Below are positions 1 through 8,479 of a stretch of DNA of 64,000 bases, piece after piece. The position numbers and the translations under genes are program-made. Each line of letters starts with the position of its first letter. Position 1 is the stretch's first letter. The stretch is from assembly GCA_910575255.1 (NCBI GenBank), contig CAJTEM010000011.1, positions 1-64,000 of the forward strand, in the 5' to 3' direction. The notes beneath the pieces were generated by a model. That model saw only the letters and a list, made by a program, of their open reading frames with translations, had not been told where the DNA came from and did not search any database. The stretch comes from Lachnospiraceae bacterium (GTDB taxonomy: Bacteria; Bacillota; Clostridia; Lachnospirales; Lachnospiraceae).

Positions 1-165
1 AAAGCAGTGTCAAAAATACAGAACTCGCTTCGCTCAGACAGCTGTATTTTTGACACTGACGCAGATTCCTGCGAGCTAAGAGTTTCTAGGCATCCTGCAA
101 ACGCAATCCGGGGAACCCTTTTTCCAGAGCTGACACCTGCCAGCATCGAAAGAATAAACCTGTGA
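1..165. repeat. Right half of a giant palindromic element cut by the window start
   Basis: A 17-bp perfect hairpin (5-21 with 42-58) encloses the 20-nt loop AACTCGCTTCGCTCAGACAG at 22-41. Downstream sequence (GCAGATTCCTGCGAGCTAAG, then CATCCTGCAAACGCAATCC, then TTTCCAGAGC) closely matches the right half of the palindrome at 61702-61965, so this is the same element type whose left half lies outside the window. It ends near 165 in an arm ending CCTGTGAAA that resembles arms at 15733-15778 and, inverted, at 34287. Its function is unknown. It is non-coding in appearance. Confidence 0.75.
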
Positions 166-372
166 AACAATATCAGTTTATTTAAGAAAGGGATGTTCAG
201 CCTTGGAACCAGGGGAGGGCCGCAGCGGGAAATGGTCTGCGGATGTTGACTTTGCAGAAATTTTAGGAATTCTTGATCTCGAAACCGGAAACATCCGCAG
301 ACCATTTCCCGCTGCGGCCCTCCCCTGGTTTCAAGGCGTACCTTCCGGAACCTCACCCCACCCCGTGAAAAA
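166..372. repeat. Giant palindromic element, 46-bp stem
   Basis: The core is a 46-bp inverted repeat, 202-247 against 290-335, with one G-T mismatch. The 42-nt centre contains GACTTTGCAG and GGAATTCTTGATCTCG. The junction GGCGTACCTT follows the right stem arm. The left flank (CAATATCAGTTTATTTAAG) resembles the arm seen at 62051, and the right flank (CCTCACCCCACCCCGTGAAA) resembles the other arm type. The stem is nearly identical to that at 34357-34545. An 84-codon open frame across it is a by-product of the palindrome. It could serve as a terminator or an RNA structure; there is no transposase. Confidence 0.85.
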
Positions 373-415
373 CAGACAGGATTTGGATTTATTGGGAAAA
401 GAGATAAATTGGGGC

Positions 416-444
416 TTGTATTTGCCCCGGTCTTTCGGTAGAAT
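416..444 (+). promoter_or_regulatory. Probable sigma-A promoter for the comEA-like operon
   Basis: TTGTAT (416-421) and TAGAAT (439-444) are separated by 17 bp and lie 46 bp ahead of the first gene. It sits just beyond the palindromic elements, so the gene has its own promoter after them. Confidence 0.55.
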
Positions 445-490
445 AGTGGTAGGCTGAATTGGGATTTCTCTCAGGAACAGGAGAGGAATC

Positions 491-1210
491 ATGAGGAAAA
501 TTCAATATGGAAGAGTTGTAATCGGGATTATATTCATTCTGGCTGCGGGATGTTTTTACAGCTGCAGCAGGGGTGTGCAGGGAGAGTTTCTGTCCGGGCC
601 GCAGGCAGAAGATGGGACAGAAGTACTGTTTTCCGGGCCGGAGGGAGGTTTAGAACCAGGGGAGGATACTGCTTTGCAGATTAAAAAGGATCCAGAGTCG
701 GAACCGGATGTCTCCCCTTCGACAGCAGCGGCTTTGACAGAGACAGAGGCTCCCTGCTTTGTTCATGTCTGCGGCGAGGTGGAGAGCCCGGGAGTCTATG
801 AGATGAAGGCAGGGCAGCGGGTTTTTGAGGCAATTGCCATGGCCGGAGGATTTACAGAAAAGGCTGCACAGAGTTATCTGAATCTGGCTGAGCCGGTATG
901 GGATGGCATGAAGCTGGAGGTGCCGGATCAGGAACAGGCTCCGGCGACGGAATGGACGGCGTCTGCCGGACAGGCAGGGAGTCCGGTGCCAGGCGGCAGA
1001 GCTGCGGGAGCGGCCCCGGAAAAGGTGAATCTGAATACCGCAACAAAAGAGGAATTGATGACGCTTCGGGGGATCGGAGAGGCAAAGGCAGAGGACATTA
1101 TCCGTTACCGGGAGAAAAGCGGCGGATTTACAAGAATTGAGGATATCATGCAGATCTCAGGAATCAAGAATGCGGCATTTGAGAAAATCAAGGACGACAT
1201 CACCGTATGA
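491..1210 (+). CDS. ComEA-like SLBB / helix-hairpin-helix lipoprotein
   Basis: A 239-aa exported DNA-binding-type protein. Residues 1-21 form a signal sequence ending in a lipobox (LAAGC), so it is probably lipid-anchored outside the membrane. After a low-complexity acidic linker comes an SLBB domain (about residues 90-145, VHVCGEVESPGVYEMKAG) and a C-terminal tandem helix-hairpin-helix (about 178-239, VNLNTATKEELMTLRGIGEA). This is the ComEA architecture, in which the protein binds incoming DNA at the cell surface during transformation. No other competence genes are adjacent, so a role in DNA uptake is inferred from the family. The start has an AGGAG site 7 bp upstream. Confidence 0.85.
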   Translation: MRKIQYGRVVIGIIFILAAGCFYSCSRGVQGEFLSGPQAEDGTEVLFSGPEGGLEPGEDTALQIKKDPESEPDVSPSTAAALTETEAPCFVHVCGEVESPGVYEMKAGQRVFEAIAMAGGFTEKAAQSYLNLAEPVWDGMKLEVPDQEQAPATEWTASAGQAGSPVPGGRAAGAAPEKVNLNTATKEELMTLRGIGEAKAEDIIRYREKSGGFTRIEDIMQISGIKNAAFEKIKDDITV

Positions 1211-1236
1211 CAGCATGGGAGAAGGAAGGAAAGAGG

Positions 1237-1935
1237 ATGGCAAGGATTCTGGTTGTGGACGATGAGAAGTTGATTGTAAAAGGAATTCGCTTCAGTCTGG
1301 AGCAGGACGGTATGGAGGTGGACTGTGCCTATGACGGGGAAGAGGCGATCGCGCTGGCAAAGCAAAAGGAATATGATGTCGTTTTGCTGGATGTTATGCT
1401 GCCGAAGTTTGACGGTTTTGAGGTGTGCCAGACGATCCGGGAATTTTCAGAGATGCCGATCATCATGCTGACGGCAAAAGGCGGCGATATGGATAAGATT
1501 CTGGGGCTGGAGTACGGCGCTGACGATTATATCACAAAGCCGTTCAATATCCTGGAAGTAAAGGCCAGGATCAAGGCAATCATGCGTCGGAATGCCCGCA
1601 AATCAGGCAAGGGAGGACACCAGGAGAACCGAATGATCACAGCCGGAGATCTGAAGCTGGATCGGGAGGGAAGAAGGGTATTTATCGGGGAGAAGGAGAT
1701 TAACCTGACTGCCAAGGAATTCGACCTGCTGGAGCTTTTTGTGTGCAACCCCAACAAGGTATACAGTCGGGAAGCGCTGCTTTCTCTGGTATGGGGCAAC
1801 AAAGCCACGGAATCGGGGGATGTGAGAACTGTTGACGTGCATGTACGGCGCCTGCGGGAGAAGATTGAGCCAAGTCCCAGTGATCCGCGGTACGTGCATA
1901 CGAAGTGGGGGGTTGGTTATTACTTCCGGATCTGA
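1237..1935 (+). CDS. OmpR/PhoB-family response regulator (orphan)
   Basis: A 232-aa two-component response regulator. The receiver domain (residues 1-120) has the acidic pair DDE, the phospho-acceptor Asp in VVLLDVMLPKFDGFEV, the Thr of IIMLTAK and the Lys of DDYITKPF. The C-terminal half is a winged-helix DNA-binding domain (NLTAKEFDLLELFV ... VDVHVRRLREKI ... WGVGYYFRI). An upstream in-frame ATG at 1207 exists, but 1237 follows GGAAAGAGG and fits family length. No histidine kinase gene is next to it: the following gene is an acetyltransferase, so its sensor must be elsewhere. Confidence 0.92.
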   Translation: MARILVVDDEKLIVKGIRFSLEQDGMEVDCAYDGEEAIALAKQKEYDVVLLDVMLPKFDGFEVCQTIREFSEMPIIMLTAKGGDMDKILGLEYGADDYITKPFNILEVKARIKAIMRRNARKSGKGGHQENRMITAGDLKLDREGRRVFIGEKEINLTAKEFDLLELFVCNPNKVYSREALLSLVWGNKATESGDVRTVDVHVRRLREKIEPSPSDPRYVHTKWGVGYYFRI

Positions 1936-1995
1936 AAATATTTACAATAATAGCCCTGCTGCAGACAGCGGGGTATAAAAAAGGAGTAGAATGGC

Positions 1996-2499
1996 ATGGA
2001 TATTATCATCAGGCAGGTAATGCCGGAGGATCTGGATGCCGTGGCCCGGGTGGAGGCAGTCTGTTTCCCAGAAGCAGAGGCCGCGTCCCGGGCTTCTTTT
2101 GCACAGCGGATTGAGGCATTCCCGGAGAGCTTTCTGGTGGCTGAACAGGAGGGAAGGATCGTCGGTTTTATCAATGGCTGTGTGACAGATGAGCGGGTCA
2201 TCTGCGATGAAATGTTTGAGGATGCCGGGTATCACAGACCGGACGGAGCTTATCAGAGTATTTTTGGTCTGGATGTGGTGCCGGAGCTTCGGAATCAGGG
2301 ACTGGCGGCCCGGCTGATGCGGCAGCTGATTGCAGAGGCAAAGGAAAAGGAAAGAAAGGGGCTGATCCTGACCTGCAAGGATCGTCTGATCAAGTACTAT
2401 GAACGCTTCGGTTACCGGAATCTGGGGATTTCCCGGTCCGTACATGGGGGAGCCGTATGGTATGATATGATTCTGGAGTTTGAACCGGAACAGGAATAA
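1996..2499 (+). CDS. GNAT-family N-acetyltransferase
   Basis: A 167-aa GCN5-related acetyltransferase that would transfer an acetyl group from acetyl-CoA to an amine. Motif A is visible as VVPELRNQGLAARLMRQL (about residues 95-112), with the Q/RxxGxA pyrophosphate loop, followed by the C-terminal YYERFGYRNLG strand-helix. The substrate cannot be read from the sequence. It lies about 60 bp after the response regulator and just ahead of the acyltransferase, probably in one operon. RBS AAAAAGGAG. Confidence 0.85.
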   Translation: MDIIIRQVMPEDLDAVARVEAVCFPEAEAASRASFAQRIEAFPESFLVAEQEGRIVGFINGCVTDERVICDEMFEDAGYHRPDGAYQSIFGLDVVPELRNQGLAARLMRQLIAEAKEKERKGLILTCKDRLIKYYERFGYRNLGISRSVHGGAVWYDMILEFEPEQE

Positions 2500-2575
2500 G
2501 AAATGCAGACAGGGAGCAGTCTATGGACAGCAGAAGATGCTGGCTGTCAGGATGTGCGGGAAAGAAAGGAACGGT

Positions 2576-4045
2576 ATGAAAAAGAGAGCATTGGAAGGGC
2601 AGTGGCGGAGGCTGGATAATACGGCAAATATTTTTCCGGTGATTGCCAACGAGAATATGAGCCAGGTATTCCGGATATCTGTGACACTGAAGGAGCCGGT
2701 GCAGCCGGAGGTGCTGCAGAAGGCCTTGGAGGATATTTTGCCGCATATCCGGAATTTCCGGGTACGGCTGAGACAGGGACTTTTCTGGTATTATTTCGAG
2801 GAGAACAAATCCATTCCGCAGGTGCAGAGGGAGAGCACCTATCCCTGCCGCTATATTGATCCTCATGGGAACCGGAGGTTTTTGTTTCGGGTGACGTATT
2901 ATGAGAGGAGGATTAATCTGGAGGTGTTTCATGCTTTGACGGATGGCCTGGGTGCCGTCAATATGCTGAAGGATCTGACCAGACGTTATCTGCAGCGGAT
3001 TCACGGAGAGGAGAGCGAATTCTGGAGCAGTGAGGATGAGAAGACCCAGAAGGAACAGGAATTCTCAGTGGTGGACAGTTATCTGGAGAACTACCGGGAG
3101 GTGCCGCGCCGCCGGTACAGCTCTCATCCGGCTTATCGTCTGGAGGGCAATTATCTGCCGCTGGGAACCGGACAGGTGCTTCACGGCTATGTGAGCACCG
3201 GGGAACTGAAAAGCGCCTGCCACCGGTTTGACGTCAGCATTACCAAGTATCTGGCGGCAGTGCTGATCTGGTCCATCTGGCAGGAATATCTGGACGGAAA
3301 GCCATGGGCAGAGCCGATCGTGCTGAATCTGCCGATCAATCTGCGGGCATTTTTTGATTCCGAAACCATGGCGAATTTTTTTGCCGTGACAATGATCGGA
3401 TATCTGTTTCGGAACCCGGAGGTAAGCTTTGAGACGCTTCTGGGGAAGATCTCGCGGCAGATGGATCGCAAGATTGATAAGAAGCGTCTGGAAGAAAGCA
3501 TTTCCTACAATGTGTCACGGGAAAAGAAGTGGTATCTGCGCGTGATTCCTCTGGCGTTGAAGCGACTGGCTCTGAATCTGGTGTTCCGGCTGAAGGACCG
3601 GGCCTATACCATGACCTTGTCTAACGTCGGAGTGATCCGGATGGAACCGGAATATGAAAAAGATATCGAGCGTTTTCACCTGATGATCGGTGTGTCCCGG
3701 AGACAGCCGTTAAAGTGCACGGTCTGCGCCTGGAAAGAGGAGGTTGTGATTACTTTTACCTCGGTATTTTCGGACAGCCACCTGCAGAGAAGATTTTTTG
3801 ATAAGCTGAAGGAGGACGGAGTCCGGGTACAGCTGGAGGGAAATGAACCCTCTTCAGCCAGAAAGCGGGATATGTATCCGCGTATCCGCAAGGTTCTGAT
3901 CTTGCAGAAGGGCGGAGAGGCAAAAGCATCCCGGATGGTGAAAAAGGTAGGAAAGACCGGTGGTGAGGCGGCAAGGGGTCTGAAAGGATATCTGGCCGGG
4001 GAAAAGGACTGGAAGGAGGAGCTTCACAGACGGCTGCATGTGTGA
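2576..4045 (+). CDS. Condensation-domain-like acyltransferase
   Basis: A 489-aa soluble protein resembling the alcohol/phenolic-glycolipid acyltransferase branch of the chloramphenicol-acetyltransferase/condensation fold. The diagnostic HxxxDG catalytic motif is present (VFHALTDGLGAVNML, about residue 117), as is a later NLPINLRAFF segment typical of the fold. An in-frame start at 2480 would overlap the upstream gene, so ATG 2576 behind AAAGGAAC is preferred. It is followed 18 bp on by an HSL-type esterase, suggesting paired acylation and deacylation of one small molecule or lipid. The acyl donor and acceptor are unknown. Confidence 0.65.
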   Translation: MKKRALEGQWRRLDNTANIFPVIANENMSQVFRISVTLKEPVQPEVLQKALEDILPHIRNFRVRLRQGLFWYYFEENKSIPQVQRESTYPCRYIDPHGNRRFLFRVTYYERRINLEVFHALTDGLGAVNMLKDLTRRYLQRIHGEESEFWSSEDEKTQKEQEFSVVDSYLENYREVPRRRYSSHPAYRLEGNYLPLGTGQVLHGYVSTGELKSACHRFDVSITKYLAAVLIWSIWQEYLDGKPWAEPIVLNLPINLRAFFDSETMANFFAVTMIGYLFRNPEVSFETLLGKISRQMDRKIDKKRLEESISYNVSREKKWYLRVIPLALKRLALNLVFRLKDRAYTMTLSNVGVIRMEPEYEKDIERFHLMIGVSRRQPLKCTVCAWKEEVVITFTSVFSDSHLQRRFFDKLKEDGVRVQLEGNEPSSARKRDMYPRIRKVLILQKGGEAKASRMVKKVGKTGGEAARGLKGYLAGEKDWKEELHRRLHV

Positions 4046-4063
4046 TGCTTGACAGGAGGCGTT

Positions 4064-5047
4064 ATGAGAACGGATAAGGTTAGTCTGCGGGGCAGGCTGG
4101 TACGGGATATGATTCGAAATACCATGGATTCTGCCATGGGGCACCGGATTCAGACTGGAGAGCTGCGCAAGAATCCGGTAGAACCGGCATGGGTGCGTCC
4201 GCAGGGCTATGATTATGAGCTGGTGGAGCTGGAGAATTTTTCCATGGAGTATTTAAGGCCGGTGCAGGTAAGCACCGGCCGGGTGGTGCTGCAGCTTCAC
4301 GGAGGCGGATATATCGGCCCGATGAAGAATATTTACCGGGATTTTGCGGTTTGCTATTCGAAGCAGAGTATGGGAGGGGATGTGCTGACGATCGATTACC
4401 GGGTAGCGCCCGAGTATCCGTATCCGGCAGCGCTCGAAGACGCCCTGGAGGCATACCGGTGGCTTTTGGAGGAAAAAAAGTACGCTCCGCAGAAGATTGT
4501 GGTCGCAGGCGATTCAGCCGGCGGAGGCCTGGCGCTGGCTTTGGCTCTGTATCTGCGGGATCATGGTATGGCGATGCCGGCCGGATTGGCATTGATGTCT
4601 CCGTGGACGGATCTGACCTGCAGCGGAGAGAGCCATAAGACAAACTTTCATCGGGATCCCCAGTTTGGCAATACCACGGATAATCTGCTGCATGACAGTG
4701 CCTATATCGGAGATGCGGATCCGAGGGATCCCTACCTTTCGCCGGTATTCGGGGAATTCTGGGGAATGCCGCCGGTGCTGATGCAGGTCGGCAGTGAGGA
4801 GGTGCTGCTGAGCGATACTCTGAGGGTGGCGGATAAGCTGCGCATGACAAAAGGAAAGCTGCGCGTATCGGTGTATGACGGCATGTTCCATGTGTTCCAG
4901 ATGGCGATGCGCCTGATTCCGGAGAGCAGGGAGGCCTGGGAGGAGGTGGGTGCCTTTCTGCAGATTCTCTATGGAATCCGCCGGAAGCCGGAGGGGAAGA
5001 TTGTGAAGCGGGTGAAGTCAGGACGCAGGCAGGGGGCCGGGCAATGA
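4064..5047 (+). CDS. Alpha/beta hydrolase, hormone-sensitive-lipase family
   Basis: A 327-aa serine esterase. It shows the HSL oxyanion motif [11 protein letters not shown] (about residue 82), the nucleophile elbow GDSAGGG (about 150), an acidic residue in the [14 protein letters not shown] stretch and the catalytic His in [13 protein letters not shown] 4064 follows AGGAGGC at proper distance; an upstream TTG at 4049 is unlikely. There is no signal peptide, so it is cytoplasmic. It overlaps rlmH by four bases (ATGA), implying translational coupling, and follows the acyltransferase closely. Confidence 0.85.
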   Translation: MRTDKVSLRGRLVRDMIRNTMDSAMGHRIQTGELRKNPVEPAWVRPQGYDYELVELENFSMEYLRPVQVSTGRVVLQLHGGGYIGPMKNIYRDFAVCYSKQSMGGDVLTIDYRVAPEYPYPAALEDALEAYRWLLEEKKYAPQKIVVAGDSAGGGLALALALYLRDHGMAMPAGLALMSPWTDLTCSGESHKTNFHRDPQFGNTTDNLLHDSAYIGDADPRDPYLSPVFGEFWGMPPVLMQVGSEEVLLSDTLRVADKLRMTKGKLRVSVYDGMFHVFQMAMRLIPESREAWEEVGAFLQILYGIRRKPEGKIVKRVKSGRRQGAGQ

Positions 5048-5523
5048 AGATTACCCTGGTTACGGTAGGAAAAATCAAGGAACGTTTTTTTGCGGATGCG
5101 ATAAAAGAGTATGAAAAGAGGCTGAGCCGTTATTGCCGGCTGGAGATTGTGCAGGTGTCGGATGAGAAGACACCGGAGAAAGCCAGCGAGGCAAAGGCCC
5201 GGCAGATCAGGGAGCGGGAGGGCGAGAGGATCCTGGCGCAGCTGAAGGAGGGGGCGTATGTGATTGCGCTGGCGATTGAGGGAAAGATGGCCAGCTCGGA
5301 GGAGCTGGCAAAGAAGCTGGAAAAGCTGGGGATCACCGGAAAAAGCCAGGTGGTATTTGTAATTGGCGGCTCACTGGGGCTGTCGGAGGCGGTTCTGAAA
5401 CGGGCGGATGAGCAGCTGAGCTTTTCCCGTATGACATTTCCCCATCAGCTGATGAGGGTGATTCTTCTGGAGCAGATCTACCGGAGTTATCGGATTATTG
5501 CCGGAGAACCGTATCACAAGTAA
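5044..5523 (+). CDS. rlmH: RlmH, 23S rRNA pseudouridine-1915 N3-methyltransferase
   Basis: A 159-aa SPOUT-class methyltransferase of the usual family length. It begins [20 protein letters not shown]. The C-terminal knot carries the SAM-binding [14 protein letters not shown] and the end [20 protein letters not shown] followed by [11 protein letters not shown], all hallmark RlmH sequences. It modifies helix 69 of the ribosome. It overlaps the hydrolase gene by four bases. A palindromic repeat starts six bases after its stop and may act as its terminator. Confidence 0.97.
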   Translation: MKITLVTVGKIKERFFADAIKEYEKRLSRYCRLEIVQVSDEKTPEKASEAKARQIREREGERILAQLKEGAYVIALAIEGKMASSEELAKKLEKLGITGKSQVVFVIGGSLGLSEAVLKRADEQLSFSRMTFPHQLMRVILLEQIYRSYRIIAGEPYHK

Positions 5524-5528
5524 GGGAG

Positions 5529-5683
5529 GTTACTTTTAACAGGCAATTTCAGTAAGTTGAGAGATCTCGGAACACAGCCAGGGAAACGGGGAGAGCAGAC
5601 CCTTTCCGATGGCTGCTCTCCCCGTTTCCCTGGCGTACCTTCTGGAACAGCTTAACTTACTGACATCGGGTGTGAACAGTAAC
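5529..5683. repeat. Palindromic element with GTTACT terminal inverted repeats
   Basis: The outer arms are imperfect inverted repeats: 5529-5562 (GTTACTTTTAACAGGCAATT...) against about 5650-5683 (...GTGAACAGTAAC). Inside, a perfect 22-bp stem pairs 5577-5598 with 5613-5634, followed by GGCGTACCTTCTGGAACAG. The same arms and GGCGTACC junction recur at 62051-62394 and in reverse orientation at 12456-12628. It starts directly after rlmH, where the strong stem could terminate transcription, although no U-run follows. MITE-like in shape, but no transposase is linked. Confidence 0.85.
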
Positions 5684-5722
5684 TTTTTATAAAATTGTAA
5701 TAAATAGAACCAGAGGAAACAG

Positions 5723-5751
5723 TTGAATTTACCATCAGACTGTTTTATACT
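5723..5751 (+). promoter_or_regulatory. Probable sigma-A promoter
   Basis: TTGAAT (5723-5728), a 17-bp spacer, then TATACT (5746-5751). It lies 82 bp before the cell-wall-binding protein and beyond the palindromic element. Confidence 0.55.
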
Positions 5752-5833
5752 GGAAGAAGCCGGCCAGAGTGTGCTTTGGAGTGGATTCTGGCAGAGTATG
5801 CGAGGCAGATATTGATTAGCAGGAGGAAAAAAG

Positions 5834-6805
5834 ATGAAGTGGAAGCAGATCGGAAAGCGTCTGGCAGTTGTTTCCGCGGCAGTGGTTCTGTCGGCGGCAG
5901 CAACTGTGACAGTGTGGGCAAAGACGAAATTGGACACTGTGTCAGAGGTCTATTGGAATGAGGATGAGGACAATGACAGTAAGATGACAGAGGCAGTCTG
6001 GGAGTCGGTCGAGGATGCCAATCAGTATGAGGTTGCTTTGTACCGGGACGGAAGCAAGGTGACAGAGGTCACGGTAAAGGCCAGCAAGAACAGCTATAAT
6101 TTTAAGCGTAAGATGGATAAGGAAGGGGATTATACCTTCCGTGTGCGTGCACTGGCAAAGAAGAGCAGCAGTGAATATGCGAATGGCTCCTGGTCGGATT
6201 ATTCGGACGGACTTTATATTACTGAGGCCCGTGCGGAGTATAATAAAGGCGGAGCGCAGGAAGATACCAGCAAGACAGGGCCAGGGGCGCCGGCCGGCGG
6301 CAGTGAGGGTTCTGCGAGCTTAAATAGCGGAGTCGTTGCAGAGAATAGCCAGAAGCCGACAGCAAGCAATACTACGGAGGAGAAGGTAGTTGCAGAGAAC
6401 AGCAGGAAGCCGGTTGCCGAGGGAAGCAGCAGTGCTTCGGCGGACAACGGACAGCCGGCACAGGAAGACAATGCTGAGCCAAAGACCGGGGAATGGGTCA
6501 ATGACAGCACCGGCTGGTGGTATCGCTGGTCCGACGGCACTTATCCGGCAGGGAACTGGTTCCAGGATCCGGCGGACGGGAAATATTATATGATGGACGG
6601 CCAGGGGTATATGAGAACCGGCTGGATCACCTGGAATGAGAAGCGTTATTATTGCGATGCCTCAGCGACTCCGTCCGGTGCCATGGTGACCGGAGAGCAT
6701 TATATTGACGGTATGCTGTACCGCTTTGACGATTCCGGTGCGATGATTGACGAAGCGATTACCTCCGGAGGATCCTCACGGTCGGAGGATGATGACGAGA
6801 ATTAA
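5834..6805 (+). CDS. Secreted protein with choline-binding-type (GW) cell-wall repeats
   Basis: A 323-aa exported protein. Residues 1-31 form a Sec signal peptide with an AxA-like cleavage region (TVTVWAK). Residues about 40-130 look like a fibronectin-III-type beta domain (VSEVYWNEDEDNDSKMTEAV ... YTFRVRALAKKSS). A Ser/Ala/Glu-rich linker with two related VVAENSxKP segments follows. The C-terminus carries three or so cell-wall-binding repeats (TGWWYRWSDGTYPAGNWF, YYMMDGQGYMRTGWI, YYCDASATPSGAMVTGEHYI) that anchor proteins to wall polymers. There is no catalytic domain, so a structural or adhesive role is inferred. The RBS is AGGAGG. Confidence 0.8.
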   Translation: MKWKQIGKRLAVVSAAVVLSAAATVTVWAKTKLDTVSEVYWNEDEDNDSKMTEAVWESVEDANQYEVALYRDGSKVTEVTVKASKNSYNFKRKMDKEGDYTFRVRALAKKSSSEYANGSWSDYSDGLYITEARAEYNKGGAQEDTSKTGPGAPAGGSEGSASLNSGVVAENSQKPTASNTTEEKVVAENSRKPVAEGSSSASADNGQPAQEDNAEPKTGEWVNDSTGWWYRWSDGTYPAGNWFQDPADGKYYMMDGQGYMRTGWITWNEKRYYCDASATPSGAMVTGEHYIDGMLYRFDDSGAMIDEAITSGGSSRSEDDDEN

Positions 6806-6835
6806 AGCTTCTGTCACAGATTACAATCTCGACAC

Positions 6836-6861
6836 ATATTTTGTCCCTCCCTTCATATATT
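6836..6861 (+). promoter_or_regulatory. Sigma-E-like promoter of the spoIIIA operon
   Basis: ACATATT (ending 6840) and CATATATT (6854-6861) are separated by 13 bp, close to the mother-cell sigma-E pattern of an ATA-type -35 and a CATAnnnT -10. In Bacillus subtilis the spoIIIA operon is sigma-E controlled, so position and sequence agree. No good sigma-A promoter was seen in this gap. Confidence 0.5.
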
Positions 6862-6933
6862 GTATTAGAGGCAGTGTGCGGCCGCTGGCCATGGCTTCTG
6901 CCCGTAAGGAATATAGGAGGGGAGGGGCTTTCT

Positions 6934-7905
6934 ATTGATAAAAAAGAGGAATTGATCCGTATTTTTTCTAAAGATATCAGAAATATTCTCAGGCAGGTAT
7001 CCGCGGATTTCGAGGAGGTACAGGAGATCCGTATGCGGGTGCAGGCGCCGCTTCTTATGATTCAGAATAATCGCGAATTTTACATTACTCCCGAAGGAAA
7101 GTTGAGCAAAAATTCAGAGGATGCGTTCCGGGTCAGCAAAAAAGATCTGAAGGAAACGCTGGAATATATGAGTGATTATTCCCTGTATGCGTTTGAGGAG
7201 GAGCTGAAGCAGGGTTTTATCACGATTCAGGGAGGACACCGGATCGGAATAGCCGGAAAAACGGTGATTGACGGGAAAGGGATCCGGAGTATCAAGTTTA
7301 TCTCCTTTCTTAATGTACGCCTTTCTCATCAGATTCGCGGCTGCGCTGACACGGTTCTTCCCTATCTGTACGAAAAACAGGAGATTCTTCATACACTGAT
7401 CGTATCACCGCCCCGTTGCGGAAAGACGACATTACTGCGGGATGTGATTCGGCAGATCTCCAATGGCACGGGGCCCGAGAAGGGGATGACGGTAGGCGTA
7501 GTCGATGAGCGCTCGGAGATCGGCGCCTGTTATCAGGGGGTACCACAGAATGAGCTGGGGATCCGTACCGATATCCTTGACTGCTGCCCCAAGGCATTAG
7601 GGATGATGATGTTGATTCGGACAATGTCTCCACGTGTCATCGCCGTGGATGAGATCGGCAGCAGGGAGGATCTGGAGGCAATGGAGTATGTGATGAATTG
7701 TGGTTGTAAGCTGATTGCCACGGTTCATGGGAATTCTATTGATGATATCCGGCAGAAGCCGGTTCTGCGCAGACTGGTGCAGGAGCGCTGGTTTGAGAGG
7801 TATGTGCTGCTAAGCGGGCGGGGGAAGCCGGGAAATGTAGAGGAGATTTATGATGCCCGGGGGACGAGGCTGTATCCTTCGGGAAGGAGCATTTATGGCA
7901 GTTAG
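6934..7905 (+). CDS. spoIIIAA: SpoIIIAA, engulfment-stage secretion-type ATPase
   Basis: About 323 aa. It is the cytoplasmic ATPase of the SpoIIIA-SpoIIQ channel between mother cell and forespore, related to type II/IV secretion ATPases. Walker A is PPRCGKTTLLRD, and Walker B is VIAVDEIG followed by a conserved IATVHG segment. No ATG, GTG or TTG in this frame lies at a sensible distance from the very strong AGGAGGGGAGGGG site (6915-6927). The codon at the right spacing (6 bp) is ATT at 6934, giving I/M-DKKEELIRIFSKD. A TTG at 6952 is 25 bp away. The start is therefore probably the rare AUU codon. First gene of an eight-gene operon. Confidence 0.93.
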   Translation: MDKKEELIRIFSKDIRNILRQVSADFEEVQEIRMRVQAPLLMIQNNREFYITPEGKLSKNSEDAFRVSKKDLKETLEYMSDYSLYAFEEELKQGFITIQGGHRIGIAGKTVIDGKGIRSIKFISFLNVRLSHQIRGCADTVLPYLYEKQEILHTLIVSPPRCGKTTLLRDVIRQISNGTGPEKGMTVGVVDERSEIGACYQGVPQNELGIRTDILDCCPKALGMMMLIRTMSPRVIAVDEIGSREDLEAMEYVMNCGCKLIATVHGNSIDDIRQKPVLRRLVQERWFERYVLLSGRGKPGNVEEIYDARGTRLYPSGRSIYGS

Positions 7906-8428
7906 TCTTTTTTTGAAAATAGCAGGCGCAGCGATGGTGGTGGCAGGAACTTCCGGCTATGGCGTCTGGATGGCAGGAAACTATCAAAGTCGGCTTTCGC
8001 TGCTGGAACAGCTGCAAAAGATGATATTTCTTTTGAAGGGACAGATTCTCTATGCCAATGCTCCTTTGCCAGAGGCGCTGGAAACGGTGGGGGAAAGAAC
8101 AACGGGGGTATTGTCGGAGTGGATGATTCAGGTGTCGGAGCGGCTTTTGAGGCAGCAGGGAGAGCCGTTTAACCAGATCTGGAAGGAGGAGGTGGATCGT
8201 CTGGATGCGGATACGGCTCTGACGAAGACGGACAGGCAGTCTCTGGCAGCGCTTGGGGAGCATCTGGGATTTCTGGATAGTGAGATGCAGGAGAGGAATC
8301 TTCTGCTCTATCTGGAACAGTTGGATCTGGTGATCGGGGAATTGCGTAGTCACCGTCAGGAGCGTTGTCGTCTGTATACCAGTCTGGGGGTGATGAGCGG
8401 CATGTTCCTTGCAGTCCTCCTGCTTTGA
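7895..8428 (+). CDS. spoIIIAB: SpoIIIAB, stage III sporulation protein
   Basis: A 177-aa protein with one N-terminal membrane helix (FLKIAGAAMVVAGTSGYGVW) and a helical domain (LEQLQKMIFLLKGQILYANA ... YTSLGVMSGMFLAVLLL) that resembles type II secretion GspF-like proteins. It belongs to the SpoIIIA channel in the mother-cell outer forespore membrane. ATG 7895 follows GGAAGGAGC and overlaps the end of spoIIIAA by 11 bp, so the two are translationally coupled. Confidence 0.92.
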   Translation: MAVSLFLKIAGAAMVVAGTSGYGVWMAGNYQSRLSLLEQLQKMIFLLKGQILYANAPLPEALETVGERTTGVLSEWMIQVSERLLRQQGEPFNQIWKEEVDRLDADTALTKTDRQSLAALGEHLGFLDSEMQERNLLLYLEQLDLVIGELRSHRQERCRLYTSLGVMSGMFLAVLLL

Positions 8429-8479
8429 GGAGAATCCGGCCCGTGCCGTCACCCGATATGATACAAGGAGGAGAAGCAT

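Noticed and set aside
203-457. 84-codon open frame across the palindromic element
   Set aside because: It reads through both arms of a 46-bp inverted repeat, shows no domain and has no proper ribosome site; the palindrome explains it.
4080-5078. 332-codon antisense frame opposite the esterase
   Set aside because: Proline/arginine-rich shadow of a GC-rich gene; the sense strand carries HGGG and GDSAGG motifs.
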